A stretch of DNA of 64,000 nucleotides, taken from Nissolia schottii. Taxonomy: Eukaryota; Streptophyta; Magnoliopsida; Fabales; Fabaceae. The position numbers and the translations under genes were made by a program. The notes beneath the pieces are model-generated. The model saw only the letters and a program-made list of their open reading frames with translations, was not told where the DNA came from and did not search any database. Within the stretch, counting starts at the first letter, position 1. Every line of letters starts with the position of its first letter. The stretch covers positions 1 through 64,000 of the forward strand of contig QANU01095177.1 of the NCBI GenBank assembly GCA_003254905.1, in the 5' to 3' direction. Of this stretch, positions 1 to 11,575 are shown piece after piece.

Positions 1-2516
1 CCGGTTGAATGAGATGACCGTGAAGGCCAAATTCCCAATTCCGTTGGTAGAAGACCTGTTGGACGAATTGGGAGGCGCTAGGATTTTTTCTAAGCTCGAT
101 TTGCGCGCCGGATACCACCAAATCCGCATGAGACCTGAGGATGTGGAGAAAACTGCCTTCCAAACCCACGGCGGCCAATATGAGTATGTCGTGATGCCTT
201 TCGGGCTTTCCAACGCGCCGGCCACATTTCAAGGTGCGATGAACACTATCTTTGCTCCCTTACTCCGAAAATGTGTCCTTATATTTTTTGATGACATCTT
301 GGTCTATAGTTCGTGCATCTCTGACCACTTGCTCCATCTTCGGGAGGTACTTGCTATATTAAGGAAGCACAGCTTCTTTGCTAAGCGAAGCAAATGTGCT
401 TTCTTCACTACCAAGATCGAGTACCTTGGACATTTTATTTCAGCTGGGGGTGTTACAACAGATCCGGCCAAGGTGGCTGCCGTGCAGCAATGGCCTGAAC
501 CGCAGAATGTGAAGCAATTGAGGAGCTTCCTGGGCTTAACAGGATACTATAGACGATTCATCAGGAACTATAGTGTCATTGCTTCAGCACTTACTGATTT
601 ACTGAAGAAGGATGCTTTTGCGTGGACAAGAGAAGCAGCTGCCGCTTTCCTGAGCCTTAAGCGGGCTTTAGTTACCGCCCCAGTACTGGTTATTCCGGAT
701 TTACAGAAGCCTTTTGTGGTGGAAACGGATGCCTCCAGCACTGGCATCGGTGCTGTCTTGATGCAGGACAATCACCCAGCAGCCTTCATAAGCAAGGTTC
801 TGTCCCCCAGGAACAGGTTACTGTCAGTTTATGATCGGGAATTGTTGGCTTTGGTGCACGCTGTTTCTAAGTGGCACCAATATCTGGCGGTGCAGCCTTT
901 CACGATTCGAACGGACCAGCAGAGCTTGAAGTTTTTGTTGGAGCAAAGGCTGTCCACGCCTGCTCAATACCGATGGGTTACTAAGCTCATGGGCCTCTCC
1001 TATGTGATCCAGTACAAGAAGGGCCTTGAGAATGTCGCAGCGGACGCTCTATCACGAGCATCGCATGGGGAGCTGTTGCATCTTGCGGTCTCTAACATTT
1101 CATCGGAGCTGTGGCAGCTCATTGAAGAGGCCTACACAAGGGATCCCCATTTGCAGCTCCTCGTGGCTGACCTGTTGGCCACTCCTGCGCTACACCCCCG
1201 TTACAAGCTGGTTGACAGGTTGGTTTTCAAAGGGCATCGCTTGGTCATTCCGAACGACGAGGCTGTCCGGAACCTCATTCTGCAATGGCTGCACATGTCG
1301 CATCAAGGGGGCCACTCAGGGATTCGGGCTACATGCCACAGAATAAAGTCCCTATTTTGTTGGAAAGGTTTGAATAGGGACGTCACTGATTTCATTAGAC
1401 GCTGCGAGACGTGCCTTCGGTGTAAGTACGAAACAGTGGCGCAACCAGGCCTGTTGCAGCCATTGCCAATCCCGGAGGGAGTTTGGCAGAGCATCTCAAT
1501 GGATTTCATTGAACAACTCCCCAAATCGGCGGGCAAGGACACGATTTGGGTTATCGTGGACAGACTGAGCAAATACGCCCATTTCATTGCCCTGTCACAC
1601 CCCTTTACCGCATCTCAGCTGGCGGACAAGTTCATTTGTAACATCTACAAGCTTCACGGGGCACCCGCCAATGTGGTCAGTGATCGGGACCCTCTTTTTA
1701 CAAGCAAGTTCTGGACGGCTTTTATTGGGCAACTAGGAGTCACACAAAGCCTCACCACGGCGTACCACCCGCAGTCGGATGGCCAGACGGAGGTCCTCAA
1801 TCGTTGCTTGGAGCAGTACCTACGGGCCATGACGTGGAAGAGCCCGACTGAATGGTGCAAGTGGTTGCCACTCGCGGAATGGTGGTACAACACCACCTTT
1901 CAGTCAGCTATCCACACCACCCCTTACGAGGTGATGTATGGACAGCCACCACCCCTCCATCTCCCTTACTTTCCGCACAGCACCTCGGTGGAGGCAGTGG
2001 ACTGTAGCTTCATCGCCCGTGAGAATATGCTCAGGGTGTTGAAAGGGAATTTAGAGAGGGCTCAGGCTCGTATGAAACGGTTGGCCGACCGCGGTCGCTC
2101 GGATCGTGTTTTTAAGGAGGGCGAGTGGGTGTTTTTGAAGCTGCAGCCCTATCGGCAGCACACCACACAGCATCGGGTCTCGGAGAAACTGGCGCCACGT
2201 TTCTTTGGGCCGTATCAGATTATCCAGCGGGTGGGTGAGGTAGCCTACACCCTGAAGCTTCCTGCGGCTTCCAGGATCCACCCCACATTCCATGTCTCGC
2301 TGCTGAAGCCATGTCCTGACCCGACTGTACAGCTTCGGGCCCTACCCCTGGAGTGGGGACACTTGGAGTTACCTAAGGAGCCCTTGAAGATTTTGCAGCG
2401 CCGCATGGGTCGCCGGCGTCACCATGCCGTCACGGAAGTTCTGGTCCAGTGGAAAGGGGAGCTGGAAGAAGAAGCTACGTGGGAAACATTGCACGAGCTG
2501 CAAAGGCTGTTTCCTG
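1..2516 (+). mobile_element. Ty3/gypsy chromovirus pol fragment (RT, RNase H, integrase, chromodomain)
   Basis: An open reading frame runs from the window edge to about 2516 without stops or frameshifts. Numbering residues from base 5: reverse transcriptase with the catalytic FFDD near residues 94-97; RNase H with VVETDAS near 240, YDREL and ADALSR further on; integrase zinc-binding [10 protein letters not shown] near 430-438 with CETCLRC near 467; the D,D-35-E core seen as [14 protein letters not shown] and GQTEVLN; and a C-terminal chromodomain ([15 protein letters not shown]) near 805-820. This order is typical of chromoviruses, which copy RNA to DNA and integrate it. Gag, protease and the 5' LTR lie outside the window, and no 3' LTR could be recognised after base 2517 (an N). 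The intact frame suggests a fairly young copy, but whether it is complete cannot be judged here. Confidence 0.93.
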
Positions 2517-3225
2517 NAATGGGAATACCAGGTATTATGCATTGTTTGTGAATGTTGTTATGACCCCCATTTTTGGTGAGAGTGAGATGAACTGGAACAT
2601 GTTAACGGTTCCCAATAGCTTGTGACGGAACAAAAGAAGCTGACACACTGGAACAGTTTCAGCATAGGACTGGTGAACCCCTAAATTGATTCCTGATAAA
2701 TAAACGCCCGCATCTTTGTTCTCTTGTGAAAATGTTAGGTGTACAAGGTCCCTGAATATGACAATCATTGGTCATATTAGCTTTTTTTAGGACTGATGTG
2801 TTTGGTGATTAAGGACCAAACCAATAGATAGATATTTGGGAGACCTTTTTCCTCCCCAGGTTGACGTTGAATCTTTGGGAGACTTATTTGGGGGGTTTAC
2901 ACTTTAAGCACCGGCTTGGAAAATATTCAACCAGAAAAGGTGAAGGGAAGGAAAACCATTATAAGTGGTTGTTTAGGGTTGCAAATAATGCTCAATCCTA
3001 TGCTGAATGTAGGGATTTAAATCCCTATTTTATTGCTTCACGTAGCTATATATCGAGCAAACTTCTATTTTGGCCGCAGAAAGAGATAGGAGACAAGAGT
3101 TCAGTCCCTCCAAGATAGATAGTGGCATCTATTTATCCCCTTCAAAGAAATTGACATCAATTTAGTGTGTCAATCTTGCATTTTTTTGCAGAGGAGAATG
3201 ATTGTCGTTTTGATTTTGATTCTGG
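2517..3225. other. Non-coding stretch after gypsy pol
   Basis: It begins at an N base. A short frame at 2861-3118 resembles no family I recognise. It may contain the 3' LTR of the preceding element, but without the 5' LTR in the window this cannot be tested. Confidence 0.5.
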
Positions 3226-3600
3226 AATTAAATGAGGATGTTGCGTTGGATGAGTAGGCACACTAGCCATGATAGGATTAGAAATGATGCATTAGAGAGA
3301 AAGTTGGGGTAACGGTTATAGTAAAAAAGATGGTAGAATCTCACCTTAGGTGGTTTGGACTTGGACATGTGAGGAGGAAACCTGAAGAAGCCCCATTTAG
3401 AAGAGTAGATCAAATGACGGTTAACCTAGTAGCTAGAGGTAGAGGGAGGCCTAAAAAAACTATAGAAGAAACTATTAGAAGAGATTTGGAAGTTACTGAC
3501 ACAAAACACAAACATGGCACAAAATAGAGCACTATGACATCGTTTGATTCATGTAGCTAACCCCACATAGTGGGATAAGGTTTAGTTGTTGTTGATGTCA
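3226..3600 (+). mobile_element. 5'-truncated LINE, C-terminal RT tail
   Basis: Broken frames translate to pieces such as RMLRWMSRHTSHDRIRND, VESHLRWFGLGHVRRKP, FRRVDQM and RGRGRPKKTIEETIRRDLE. These are typical of the C-terminal end of plant L1-type LINE reverse transcriptases. The copy ends near WDK-like codons followed by a GTTGTTGTTG tail, as many plant LINEs do. Stops and frameshifts show it is dead. The 5' truncation is usual for target-primed insertion. No convincing TSD was found. Confidence 0.75.
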
Positions 3601-3929
3601 AGTTGTAAATTGAAGGTGTTAGACATTATACCCTTTTGGTTGGCAGATGTTTTTGGGTTACCATGTCCAATATGGCATGTCAAAGCGTATAACATGTTCA
3701 GGAGGCCTACCTTTTCTGCCAGATCAGCCTCCAGACAAGACTAGTAACAAAAGAGGATTGATCTAGGATCTGTCCTTGTCAAATCATAATGAAGAAATAC
3801 GCTTATTAAAACCTCGCGTTTTCTTGAAAGCTATGATGTCTTTTCTAAGAATAAAAAATTTGTCCTCCAAATAGAGTTACTGTAACGTTAAACTCTCCTA
3901 TTGCATCCTTTGCTGCCAAATTTGTGAAA

Positions 3930-4165
3930 ACAGATGGTAGAATCTCGTGTTAAGTGATTTGGGTATCTGTGGAAAAGGCCTGCAGAAGCCACAATAAGGA
4001 GACTAGATCATATTGAGGATAGTCTAATAGCTCGAAGTAGAGGGAGACCTAGAAAAATCATAGGTGAACTTATTAAAAGAGAACTACATTTTAATGGTTT
4101 GAATATTAATATTATTCAAGACTGAACACTAGTGGGAGAAGGTTTAGCTGTTAGTTTGGTTATTG
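3930..4165 (+). mobile_element. Second, more decayed LINE 3' fragment
   Basis: The segment repeats the module of the preceding LINE tail: a MVESR-like start, a WFGYLW-like stretch, then RRLDH and RSRGRPRKIIGELIKREL, ending in a weak TTAGTTTGGTTATTG tail. Several stops interrupt it. It may be an independent older insertion or a diverged tandem piece. Confidence 0.55.
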
Positions 4166-4398
4166 TGTAGGGCTATGTCAAGAAACTGGGTAGCCAACAT
4201 AAAGCTTTCTGAAGTCTCTGTGACTTGGATTAATAGGGTTACTATATTGAATTCACTTTGTGACTTTATTGCATCTGCCCCTTTCCCTTCCATATGGATT
4301 TGTAGCACTTGAAATTGCATACTCTGTTTAACTATCGTTCTGGTTGCTTAGGAGTACCGTTGAATGTGAATTTTGCATTGAAATTTGATTTTTTGTAG

Positions 4399-4573
4399 CA
4401 AACAGATGGTATAAGACCCTTCACGATGCCTCTTATGAAACTTGCTTGTACTGCCTTGGAAAGAGTTCCACTCACAAGGACCAAAGTTATTGAGCATTTG
4501 ACAAAGAAATTTCATCAAGACCTGGTCTTCTGTCGTGCTCCTGATGACAATGATCTGACAAGCTATGTCCATG
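4399..4573 (+). pseudogene. ATP12: Orphan exon of mitochondrial F1-ATPase assembly factor ATP12
   Basis: A 175-nt open segment is bordered by a good acceptor (TTTTTTGTAG) and donor (GTATGTTATT). It encodes QTDGIRPFTMPLMKLACTAL, then ERVPLTRTKVIEHLTKKF and HQDLVFCRAPDDNDLTSYVH. I recognise this as the central region of plant ATP12 (ATPAF2), the chaperone that binds the F1 alpha subunit in mitochondria. No preceding exon (usually ending EWEYQ or similar) and no following exon (VEKIDPLLDW-like) was seen. LINE debris lies upstream and an LTR element inserts 110 bp downstream. It is most simply a gene fragment or a broken copy, although a real gene with very long introns is not excluded. Confidence 0.72.
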
Positions 4574-4682
4574 GTATGTTATTAGTTGACGTCTTTCCAT
4601 ATGTCTGATCTCAATTAATAAAGTTTATGGTTGCTCAATGCCTGATGTAATACTTGCAGAGTGCATTATTAGTAAAAGATGA

Positions 4683-5142
4683 TGTTACACATCCTCCTGA
4701 TGCGGAATCAGTTAAAAAAGGAAAGGAAATCCTTCCCTTCCCATTTGTTTATTCTAGAAGATTGAGTAGAATAAGGAAAGAATAAAGGTGTCAGCTGTTG
4801 CAACAAATTAGGAGCTGATTTGCTAATCAAATCAGAGAGGAATTAATTAAGGAGATAAAATAGGAAATAAATAGCCACCCCCTGATTTTGTGGTGCGAGT
4901 ATAAGCGGGAGTTCTAGGAGCCAGGGGAAATTATTCAGAAATTGAATTAGGAACTAGGAGGCCGAAGGGAGCCTATATTCTCAGGATTGTTTTCTCTATT
5001 TTTTTGCCATTACTGATTTTAGCTAACAGCCATCTATTGTATTGAATTATTCAGTAAATTCCCCTCTGGAATATTGCTGAACCAGTAATAAAAATCCCAA
5101 GTATTTCAGCTAGCAGTTTTCTAATAGATACCAGTTGTTACA
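4683..5142 (+). repeat. 5' LTR of element A
   Basis: It is 460 bp, begins TGTTACACATCC and ends CCAGTTGTTACA, and matches 5877-6336 along its whole length. Confidence 0.93.
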
Positions 5143-5144
5143 AC

Positions 5145-5157
5145 TGGTATCAGAGCA
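5145..5157 (+). promoter_or_regulatory. Primer binding site, initiator tRNA-Met type
   Basis: TGGTATCAGAGCA lies two bases after the 5' LTR. This is the sequence commonly complementary to the 3' end of plant initiator tRNA-Met and is where minus-strand synthesis would start. Confidence 0.85.
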
Positions 5158-5178
5158 CCGTTCCCTGGGAGACTGTGC

Positions 5179-5979
5179 ATGGTTTCCACGCGCGTTGTCA
5201 TGGAGGCTAGGTTGGACATGTTGGAAAGGCAGATGGCGGAGATGCGGGAGTCTCAGGTAGAGATGAAGGAGACTCAAACTAACATCTTGGCGCTTCTGCA
5301 GCAAATCATGGACAGGTTGCCACCAGATCAACCCGGAAGCAACCAAGAAGAAGAGGACAGAGTCTTAGGAGGCAGGGGAGAAGAGGGAATAAACGAAAGG
5401 GAGGAGCAAGAACCTAGGCGATTCGAGGCCACATGGAAATTGGATGTTCCGGTTTTTGTGGGGGAAGGAGCCTCGGATTGGTTAGTCAAAATGGACAAGG
5501 TATTTGTTGGTCACCATTCTCAAAACTCAAATTTTAAGGAAACCAAGGAGGGAGCGGGAGGGGACAACAAAGATGAATGTAAAAGGGAAGAAGATATGGA
5601 TGAATTAGTGGACGTTCCTAAGGAGGCAAGGGTTGATTTGCCTGCAAGTGTTAAGCAAGGGCAGAAACACTCTCTTGTGATGGAGAAGGAAAATTATTTG
5701 CTGCCTATTTTTGAAAATCAAGACAGGTTGCAGAGTGGACTTGGGTCACATTCTTGGGACCCAGAAGGACATGAGTGCAAGGGAAGCATGCTTTGCTACT
5801 GTTTCAAGTTTTGGGACCCAGGAGGGAGTCTCTCCTTTCACCTTGAGGACAAGGTGGTACTTCAAGGGAAGGGTATTGTTACACATCCTCCTAATGCGGA
5901 ATCAGTTAAAAAAGGAAAGGAAATCCTTCCCTTCCCATTTGTTTATTCTAGAAGATTGAGTAGAATAAGGAAAGAATAA
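5179..5979 (+). CDS. Chimeric Gag-like protein of non-autonomous element A
   Basis: The 266-residue frame starts MVSTRVVMEARLDMLERQ, a coiled-coil Gag N-terminus, followed by an acidic stretch and ASDWLVKM, the start of the retrotransposon Gag domain. It then jumps to a segment (VFVGHHSQNSNFKETKEG onward) that is not normal Gag, and ends with LEDKVVLQGKGIV, which resembles the end of a chromovirus Pol. The last residues read into the 3' LTR. The same chimeric frame occurs in element B at 40260-40922. Relative to B, about 50 residues are missing between WLVKM and DKVFVG. Whether it is translated is unknown. Confidence 0.7.
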   Translation: MVSTRVVMEARLDMLERQMAEMRESQVEMKETQTNILALLQQIMDRLPPDQPGSNQEEEDRVLGGRGEEGINEREEQEPRRFEATWKLDVPVFVGEGASDWLVKMDKVFVGHHSQNSNFKETKEGAGGDNKDECKREEDMDELVDVPKEARVDLPASVKQGQKHSLVMEKENYLLPIFENQDRLQSGLGSHSWDPEGHECKGSMLCYCFKFWDPGGSLSFHLEDKVVLQGKGIVTHPPNAESVKKGKEILPFPFVYSRRLSRIRKE

Positions 5980-6336
5980 AGGTGTTAGCTATTGCAACAG
6001 ATTAGGAGCTGATTTGCTAATCAAATCAGAGAGGAATTAATTAAGGAGATAAAATAGGAAATAAATAGCCACCCCCTGATTCTGTGGTGCGAGTATAAGG
6101 GGGAGTTCTAGGAGCCAAGGGAAATTATTCAGAAATTGAATTAGGAACTAGGAGGCCGAAGGGAACCTATATTCCTAGGATTGTTTTCTCTATTTTTTTG
6201 CCATTACCAATTTTAGCTAACAGCCATCTATTGTGTTGAATTAGTCAGTAAATTCCCCTCTGGAATTTTGCTAAACAAGTAATAAAAATCCCAAGTATTT
6301 CAGCTAGCAGTTTTCTAATAGATACCAGTTGTTACA
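5877..6336 (+). repeat. 3' LTR of element A
   Basis: It is 460 bp and starts TGTTACACATCCTCC after the purine tract GGGAAGGGTAT. It ends TGTTACA followed by the TSD GATGA. Confidence 0.93.
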
Positions 6337-6341
6337 GATGA

Positions 6342-9146
6342 TTTAAAAAAAACAGTTGTTTTCTCTTAGAGCATGTTTGGCTGGAGGGAATAGAAGCAGA
6401 ATGGGCCATCTCATTTTGCATGTTTGTTTAGGTGATTGCAATGGGAATGACCATTCCCTGGGGAAATGAGCGTTCCTACAATTGTAGAAATTTTTGGGAA
6501 TATTTATTTCATCACTTGGAACCCCCCACTTCGTTCCCCCAAAATATAGGTGTCAAAAATAGCTTAGCCCATCTAATATCTATTCAGCTCTGACCTAATC
6601 TTGGGGAAAATATACAGTGCATTAGTNAATAGATAGACTATGGAAAATGGAAAGTATCTGAGTAGGTGGAGCTCTGAATCCTCAACTTCTTTGTTTTTCT
6701 GTAACCTTCCTAAGTTCCTATACTACAAACCTTGCACGTGGTATGCACGTGACAACTATTCTGTACTTACAATGAGCTTCTAAAGTTAGATTCTTTATTT
6801 TAAAGTATAAAAAATGAAATTTTTTTATTATATCACTAAAATGAAAGTGAGACACATTTTCACTTAATGATCTAATAGTACTTTATAGTATAAGAGGCAT
6901 CTCACTTTAAAAGTATCTAAATCCCATCATGTTATTGTTGGTATTAATGTTTTTTTTTAATCTTATTAATTAAAAATTAAAGACAAACAATACTGAAAAG
7001 AGAAAGTTCATTTTCTCAGTTGCAGAAAGTTAGGAAGCCTCGTCTAATTTGCACTTTGTTAAGTAGGGTGGTAAGAAGTGTCGCTAAAAATTTAAATGTG
7101 TGGCTAAACGTATTTGAAAATGATGCTGAAGACTAACTACATTTAGCCACCTTTTGAAACTGTAACTAAAGGCAAGGTGTATCACACATTATATTTTATT
7201 TATCAAGGTGCGCCATAACATCCTCCTTGCAAGGAATTATATAGTTGCAAGGGGTACTAATCGACGAGTAAACACCTTGTTAACTCTTTTTCCTTCCCTT
7301 TATTCTTCTTGTGGCTACACCTCCCATGTTGGCATCAATTATTTGGCGTCACGTATTGGTTGGGAGGCTTGTTCCAACTCTAACATGGCTATTGCATTGG
7401 TGTCTCCATCATGAGTTAGTTATATCCATTTGCACGTACACATCAACCCGCAAGTCCTTTCGTCAATATAGGACAAAGCTGCTGCCTTCTCACATTAAGG
7501 ATAGACCATGGACCTCTTCCATCCTTTTGCTTTGCATTTGCATGGATTGAGTAAAGTATATCCGACCGCATAATTCTATCATGGGAATGAATTCTGCCAA
7601 GTAAGTTTTTTGTTATGTGACATCAAGTGCAATTTTTTATCATTAATTTTTTAGTCATTTATGTTATGGGTCTCACATTTTTAATTAATGATGAGAGATA
7701 TCACATTTAATTTCACATGACAAAAAAACTTACTTGAAATGATTCACTCATTTTAAGCATGTATGCTCTGATTTAGGGTTTTTGAGACCTCTCATATTTT
7801 ATGATGCACCACAGCCCATTAAAAAATAAATGACCATGATGACTCACTCTAGGACTTATTCTAAGTAGCTTTAATTTGACCTTTTTAATAGTCTTTTCTT
7901 AAATTACTCATTTCTGAGGTTACTCATTTCTTAAATTATTTAGGATGCCTACTCTAAATAATTTTACCATTGTCTTTCCAAATAACCCCTTTTTTTGTTT
8001 TTGCTCCTTGCCTAAGTTGCTTATTTTGTGTCAATCTCTCAATAAAAGTACTAATGTTCTTAAGCTGAAGAGAGAATCTAATCGAAAAGAGTAACCTATT
8101 ACTATTAGGAAGAGCCCCTAAACTTAAGTATCATCACACTTAGGCCCATGAGCTGGCTGACCTAATATCACTATGCCAAGGTTATCTTTTGTTTCGGTCC
8201 TGCCCAAGGTTGTCTTTAACTTCGTTGATTGTGGCCGAAAGACAAAATTCTCATATGGACTGGACCGTGCCCCATTTTTAAGGCCTGTAGATAAGTTCAT
8301 GGACTGGTCCATACTATATTGTTTTATATATAATATATATTCAAATGACCATTCACAAAAACAAAAACGATTATTCATTCACATATATTAATCCACGCTA
8401 ACAAATTAAAAATAAAATNTATTAATCCATGCTAACAAATTAAAAATAAAATAAGATAATTGATTCACATTCATTAACGAAGGAGGTTTCCTTAATACTT
8501 TACTTTTTGAATAGTAACGTGTATATGTATATATATTTTTACAATTATTAATTAAAACTATTGGTTTTAATTTCAAATAACTATAACTTTTTTATGTAAC
8601 CAAAAAAAAAAAAAACACTATAACTTTTTTTTTAGTTAGGGGATGGGAGACGAGTTCAAACACCCCTCAGCTCAAATCAAACTAAGATTCTTATAGTTGC
8701 ACTTAGTTGCTTGCTGAGATCGACAGAACACATAGACATGGGACAAAGACAAAAAAAAATAAGAGGATAAATTGGTTTTATATTCTATTAGGTGATAGTG
8801 TATAAGAGACACTTATTTATATCTATATCTTGTTTAATTTAATAGAGACAAGACAGAAAATATACCCTAAATGACTTAAAAATACCCTTATTGCATTAAT
8901 TTAATAGAAAAAGAAACACATTAGCTTAATCTAAAAGGTTATGTCTCTGTGTCCTATCTTCGTGTCTCATCAAAATGAAAATACAAAAAATACACTAATT
9001 TTTGGTCCTAAAGTATAAATTTTTATACTTATTTCAGTAACTAAATAAAGTTTTATATTCTAAATAAAATTTTACGTTCTACCATATCTTAACAATCAAA
9101 TGCAACGTATTTGTTTTCCACAACTTTCATACTATTTGAGGTAGGT
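6342..9146. other. AT-rich non-coding region with small repeats
   Basis: No gene is supported; the short frames here (for example 7208-7550 and 8124-8391) show no recognisable family. It contains one probable MITE (7584-7748) and a tandem duplication of about 35 bp around 8386-8452, with an N at the second copy's edge. Confidence 0.6.
7584..7748. mobile_element. Foldback MITE with about 30-bp terminal inverted repeats
   Basis: The left arm CAAGTAAGTTTTTTGTTATG and the right arm CATGACAAAAAAACTTACTTG are near-perfect reverse complements, preceded and followed by further complementary bases (GAATGAATT / AATGATTCA). The 165-bp size fits a MITE. The exact ends and TSD could not be fixed. Confidence 0.6.
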
Positions 9147-9154
9147 CTCATCCA

Positions 9155-9716
9155 AGGTTGTCAAACTCGAGAGTTTAAGTAAACTCGTGAAGGCTCAGTA
9201 AACTCGAATCGTAAACTCGTAAGAGTTTATATATGTAAAAAATATATGTAATAAGCAATATGATTAGGAAGTAAACATGATTAAATTTTGTATTCATAAT
9301 TGACATTGAATAATGTTAATTTTAAAATAAAATAAATGAAAAAAACATAAAATATACCTTAATGCATAACACTTAGTTATGTTATATTTTATTCTGTACA
9401 TGTATTACTTTATAGTTTGATAAAACATAGCTCAATTATAATAAATATATAAAATCGGCTTAGTAAACTCAATAGATATTGTCTAATACATACAAAGTCA
9501 ACTAAGTATCTAAAAAAGTTACCAAATTTTTATACATCTTGAGGTAAACTCGTAGGTATATTTTAATTCGCAAACTCGCAAGTAAAATCGAGAGTTTACT
9601 TAAACTCATACGAGTTTACCAAAAAAGATTTTACATGAGTGTTAACTCATTCTGTGTAGTGAAATCATAAACTCATAAGAGTTTATGAGTTAACTCGAGA
9701 GTTTAATAATCATGAC
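9155..9716. mobile_element. Non-autonomous hAT-like element with 8-bp TSD
   Basis: The 562-bp block is flanked by identical CTCATCCA at 9147-9154 and 9717-9724; an 8-bp duplication is characteristic of hAT elements. Its ends are imperfect inverted repeats (TTGTCAAACTCGAGAGTT against TTATTAAACTCTCGAGTT). Motifs AAACTCG and CGAGTTTA recur many times in both orientations in the end thirds. There is no coding potential. Confidence 0.7.
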
Positions 9717-9724
9717 CTCATCCA

Positions 9725-9924
9725 CCAAATAGATAGAGCTAAATTCGGATAGGAGGCTAGCCATTAGCCTAGGACCAATTTGCCATCTCTACTTTTATGA
9801 TCCCAATCATGGACTTAAAATGAGAATATCGTTGAGANTTTAAATGAACTAATTTTAAAGTTGTTTTTAAAATAAACTAATTTCTCTATAAAGGGAGTAG
9901 ATTTAATTAACTCCAGTTTAAGTA

Positions 9925-9955
<31 letters not shown>

Positions 9956-10264
9956 ATATTTGAAAGTCAATTTAAATTGATTTTCTATTTTTTTAATGAA
10001 AGTTAATTCAAATCAACTTTTAAAAGAACCTATTTGAATTGACTTCTTTATACATAAGCTAAAGTCAAATTTATAAATAAATGTGCATGCTCATTTGTTA
10101 TATTATTAATTGTTCTGTTCTTAACCTTTTTATTAGTTAAATAGTGTTCTTTCATTGATGCCTTAATTGTTCTTTTATATGCAATTTGTTAATTGACCTT
10201 CCATTTGTTTGTAGTTTAATAGTAACTAATTGTCCTTCTACATGTTAGTTTTAACTATCCTTCT
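9725..10264. other. AT-rich spacer with (AT)n microsatellite
   Basis: It contains an (AT)n run at about 9926-9951 and no supported gene. It may include further decayed Mutator-element sequence leading into the transposase fragment. Confidence 0.5.
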
Positions 10265-10499
10265 ACTTTCTATCTGTTATTAATTGTTCAGCACATGAAT
10301 TTATGTCAGATGCGATTGTGCATTTACAAACTAAGACATATATTGACAATGGTCTGATTCGTAATGATGTTGTGATGTTCTCACAAGTATTTTGGACATT
10401 TCCAATATGCATTGAGGAATTTTGGTATTGCAAACCATTTATTTCAATTGACAGCACACATCTGTTGTAGCATCCCACTTTTTCCTTAAGAAGGATTTC

Positions 10500-10990
10500 A
10501 CAAGAGAAACCTCAGTAGAAGCCTTCCGTATAGGTTAAAAATATAAAAGCCTGACTTCTTTAGGACAGTAGTGCCTGTACAAATCTTTCTGTCGAGATTT
10601 TCAAAGATCTGATGACACCCAAATGACTCCTTTTGGTCCTTAGAATTCGATTAAGAAAGCAGATCGTCAGAAAAATGGAGTTCCGCTCAGTTTCGGACGA
10701 TTCTGCAGACACCCGATTAGCTCATTTCAACCTCTAGAATTGATCAGAGAGTCTTAACTCTCTGGAGACCCAACCCCTATGGAGAAATATCAGTAGAAGT
10801 CCTCTGTATAGGTTAAAGGATAGACAAGCCTGAATCCTTAGGATAAAAGTGTCTGTGGAGATTTTTTTGCTTAGTTTCTTAAAATTCTGATGACACCCAA
10901 ACAGACCCTCATGACCCTTAGAATTTGGTAGTAAGTCCAAACCGTCGGAGAAACGGAGTTCTGCTCAGTTTCTGACAATTCCATAGACAC
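10500..10990 (+). repeat. Two diverged direct repeats in the LTR U3 region
   Basis: The phrases CAGTAGAAG, CCGTATAGGTTAAA / CTGTATAGGTTAAA, TCTGATGACACCCAAA and GGAGTTCYGCTCAGTTTC occur twice in the same order, about 270-280 bp apart. This is an internal tandem duplication of the U3. Confidence 0.7.
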
Positions 10991-11575
10991 CAGAACAGTC
11001 CCGTTTGGCCCCGTTTAGCCAGTAAAACTTAGCAGTTGGCCCTAGTCTTAGGAAATCATATCTTATGTAGGGAAAGACCACAAAATCCCTAGAGTTAACC
11101 CCAAACCCCTACTAGCAAGCTTTGGCGAACGCTGAAACGCCAGTGAAACGATCTCGTTCGGACACCGGTGTGGGATACGGGATCAAAGGTATCTGTGAAA
11201 AATACTCTCCCGGAGGAAAATTCACAAACACATTCTAAGATTAATATTCTTAGGTAGAGGGAAATTAGAGGATCGCGACGGTACAAGCGGAATATTTTTC
11301 AGACGACCGTGCGCGACGTACCGATACTGCGAGCAATAAAAAACGAGCGAAACGGGACTGAGTGGGACCCACATCTGAATTGAGCACGTGGGGCAGCAGA
11401 TTTTTGTGGAAAAATATTAAATTATAGGTCACTATTCATTGATTTGACTTGATGTGACCTTATAATTATCCAAAACAATTAATTAATTACTAAATTAAAT
11501 TAGAAAGGGTAAAATGGTAATTTTGGCACAAAATTTGTGGACAAAAACGCCCCCATCAGCTGCAGCCTCCTCCCC

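Larger units (their letters stand above)
4683..6336 (+). mobile_element. Non-autonomous gypsy-type LTR element A, with TSD GATGA
   Basis: Two 460-bp LTRs (4683-5142 and 5877-6336), both starting and ending TGTTACA, flank a 734-bp interior. The 5-bp TSD GATGA is present at 4678-4682 and 6337-6341. An initiator-Met-type primer binding site follows the 5' LTR, and a purine-rich GGGAAGGG precedes the 3' LTR. There is no protease, RT or integrase, so it must be moved in trans. By my count the LTRs differ at about 17 positions (about 3.7 %). It sits just downstream of the ATP12 exon. Confidence 0.93.
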
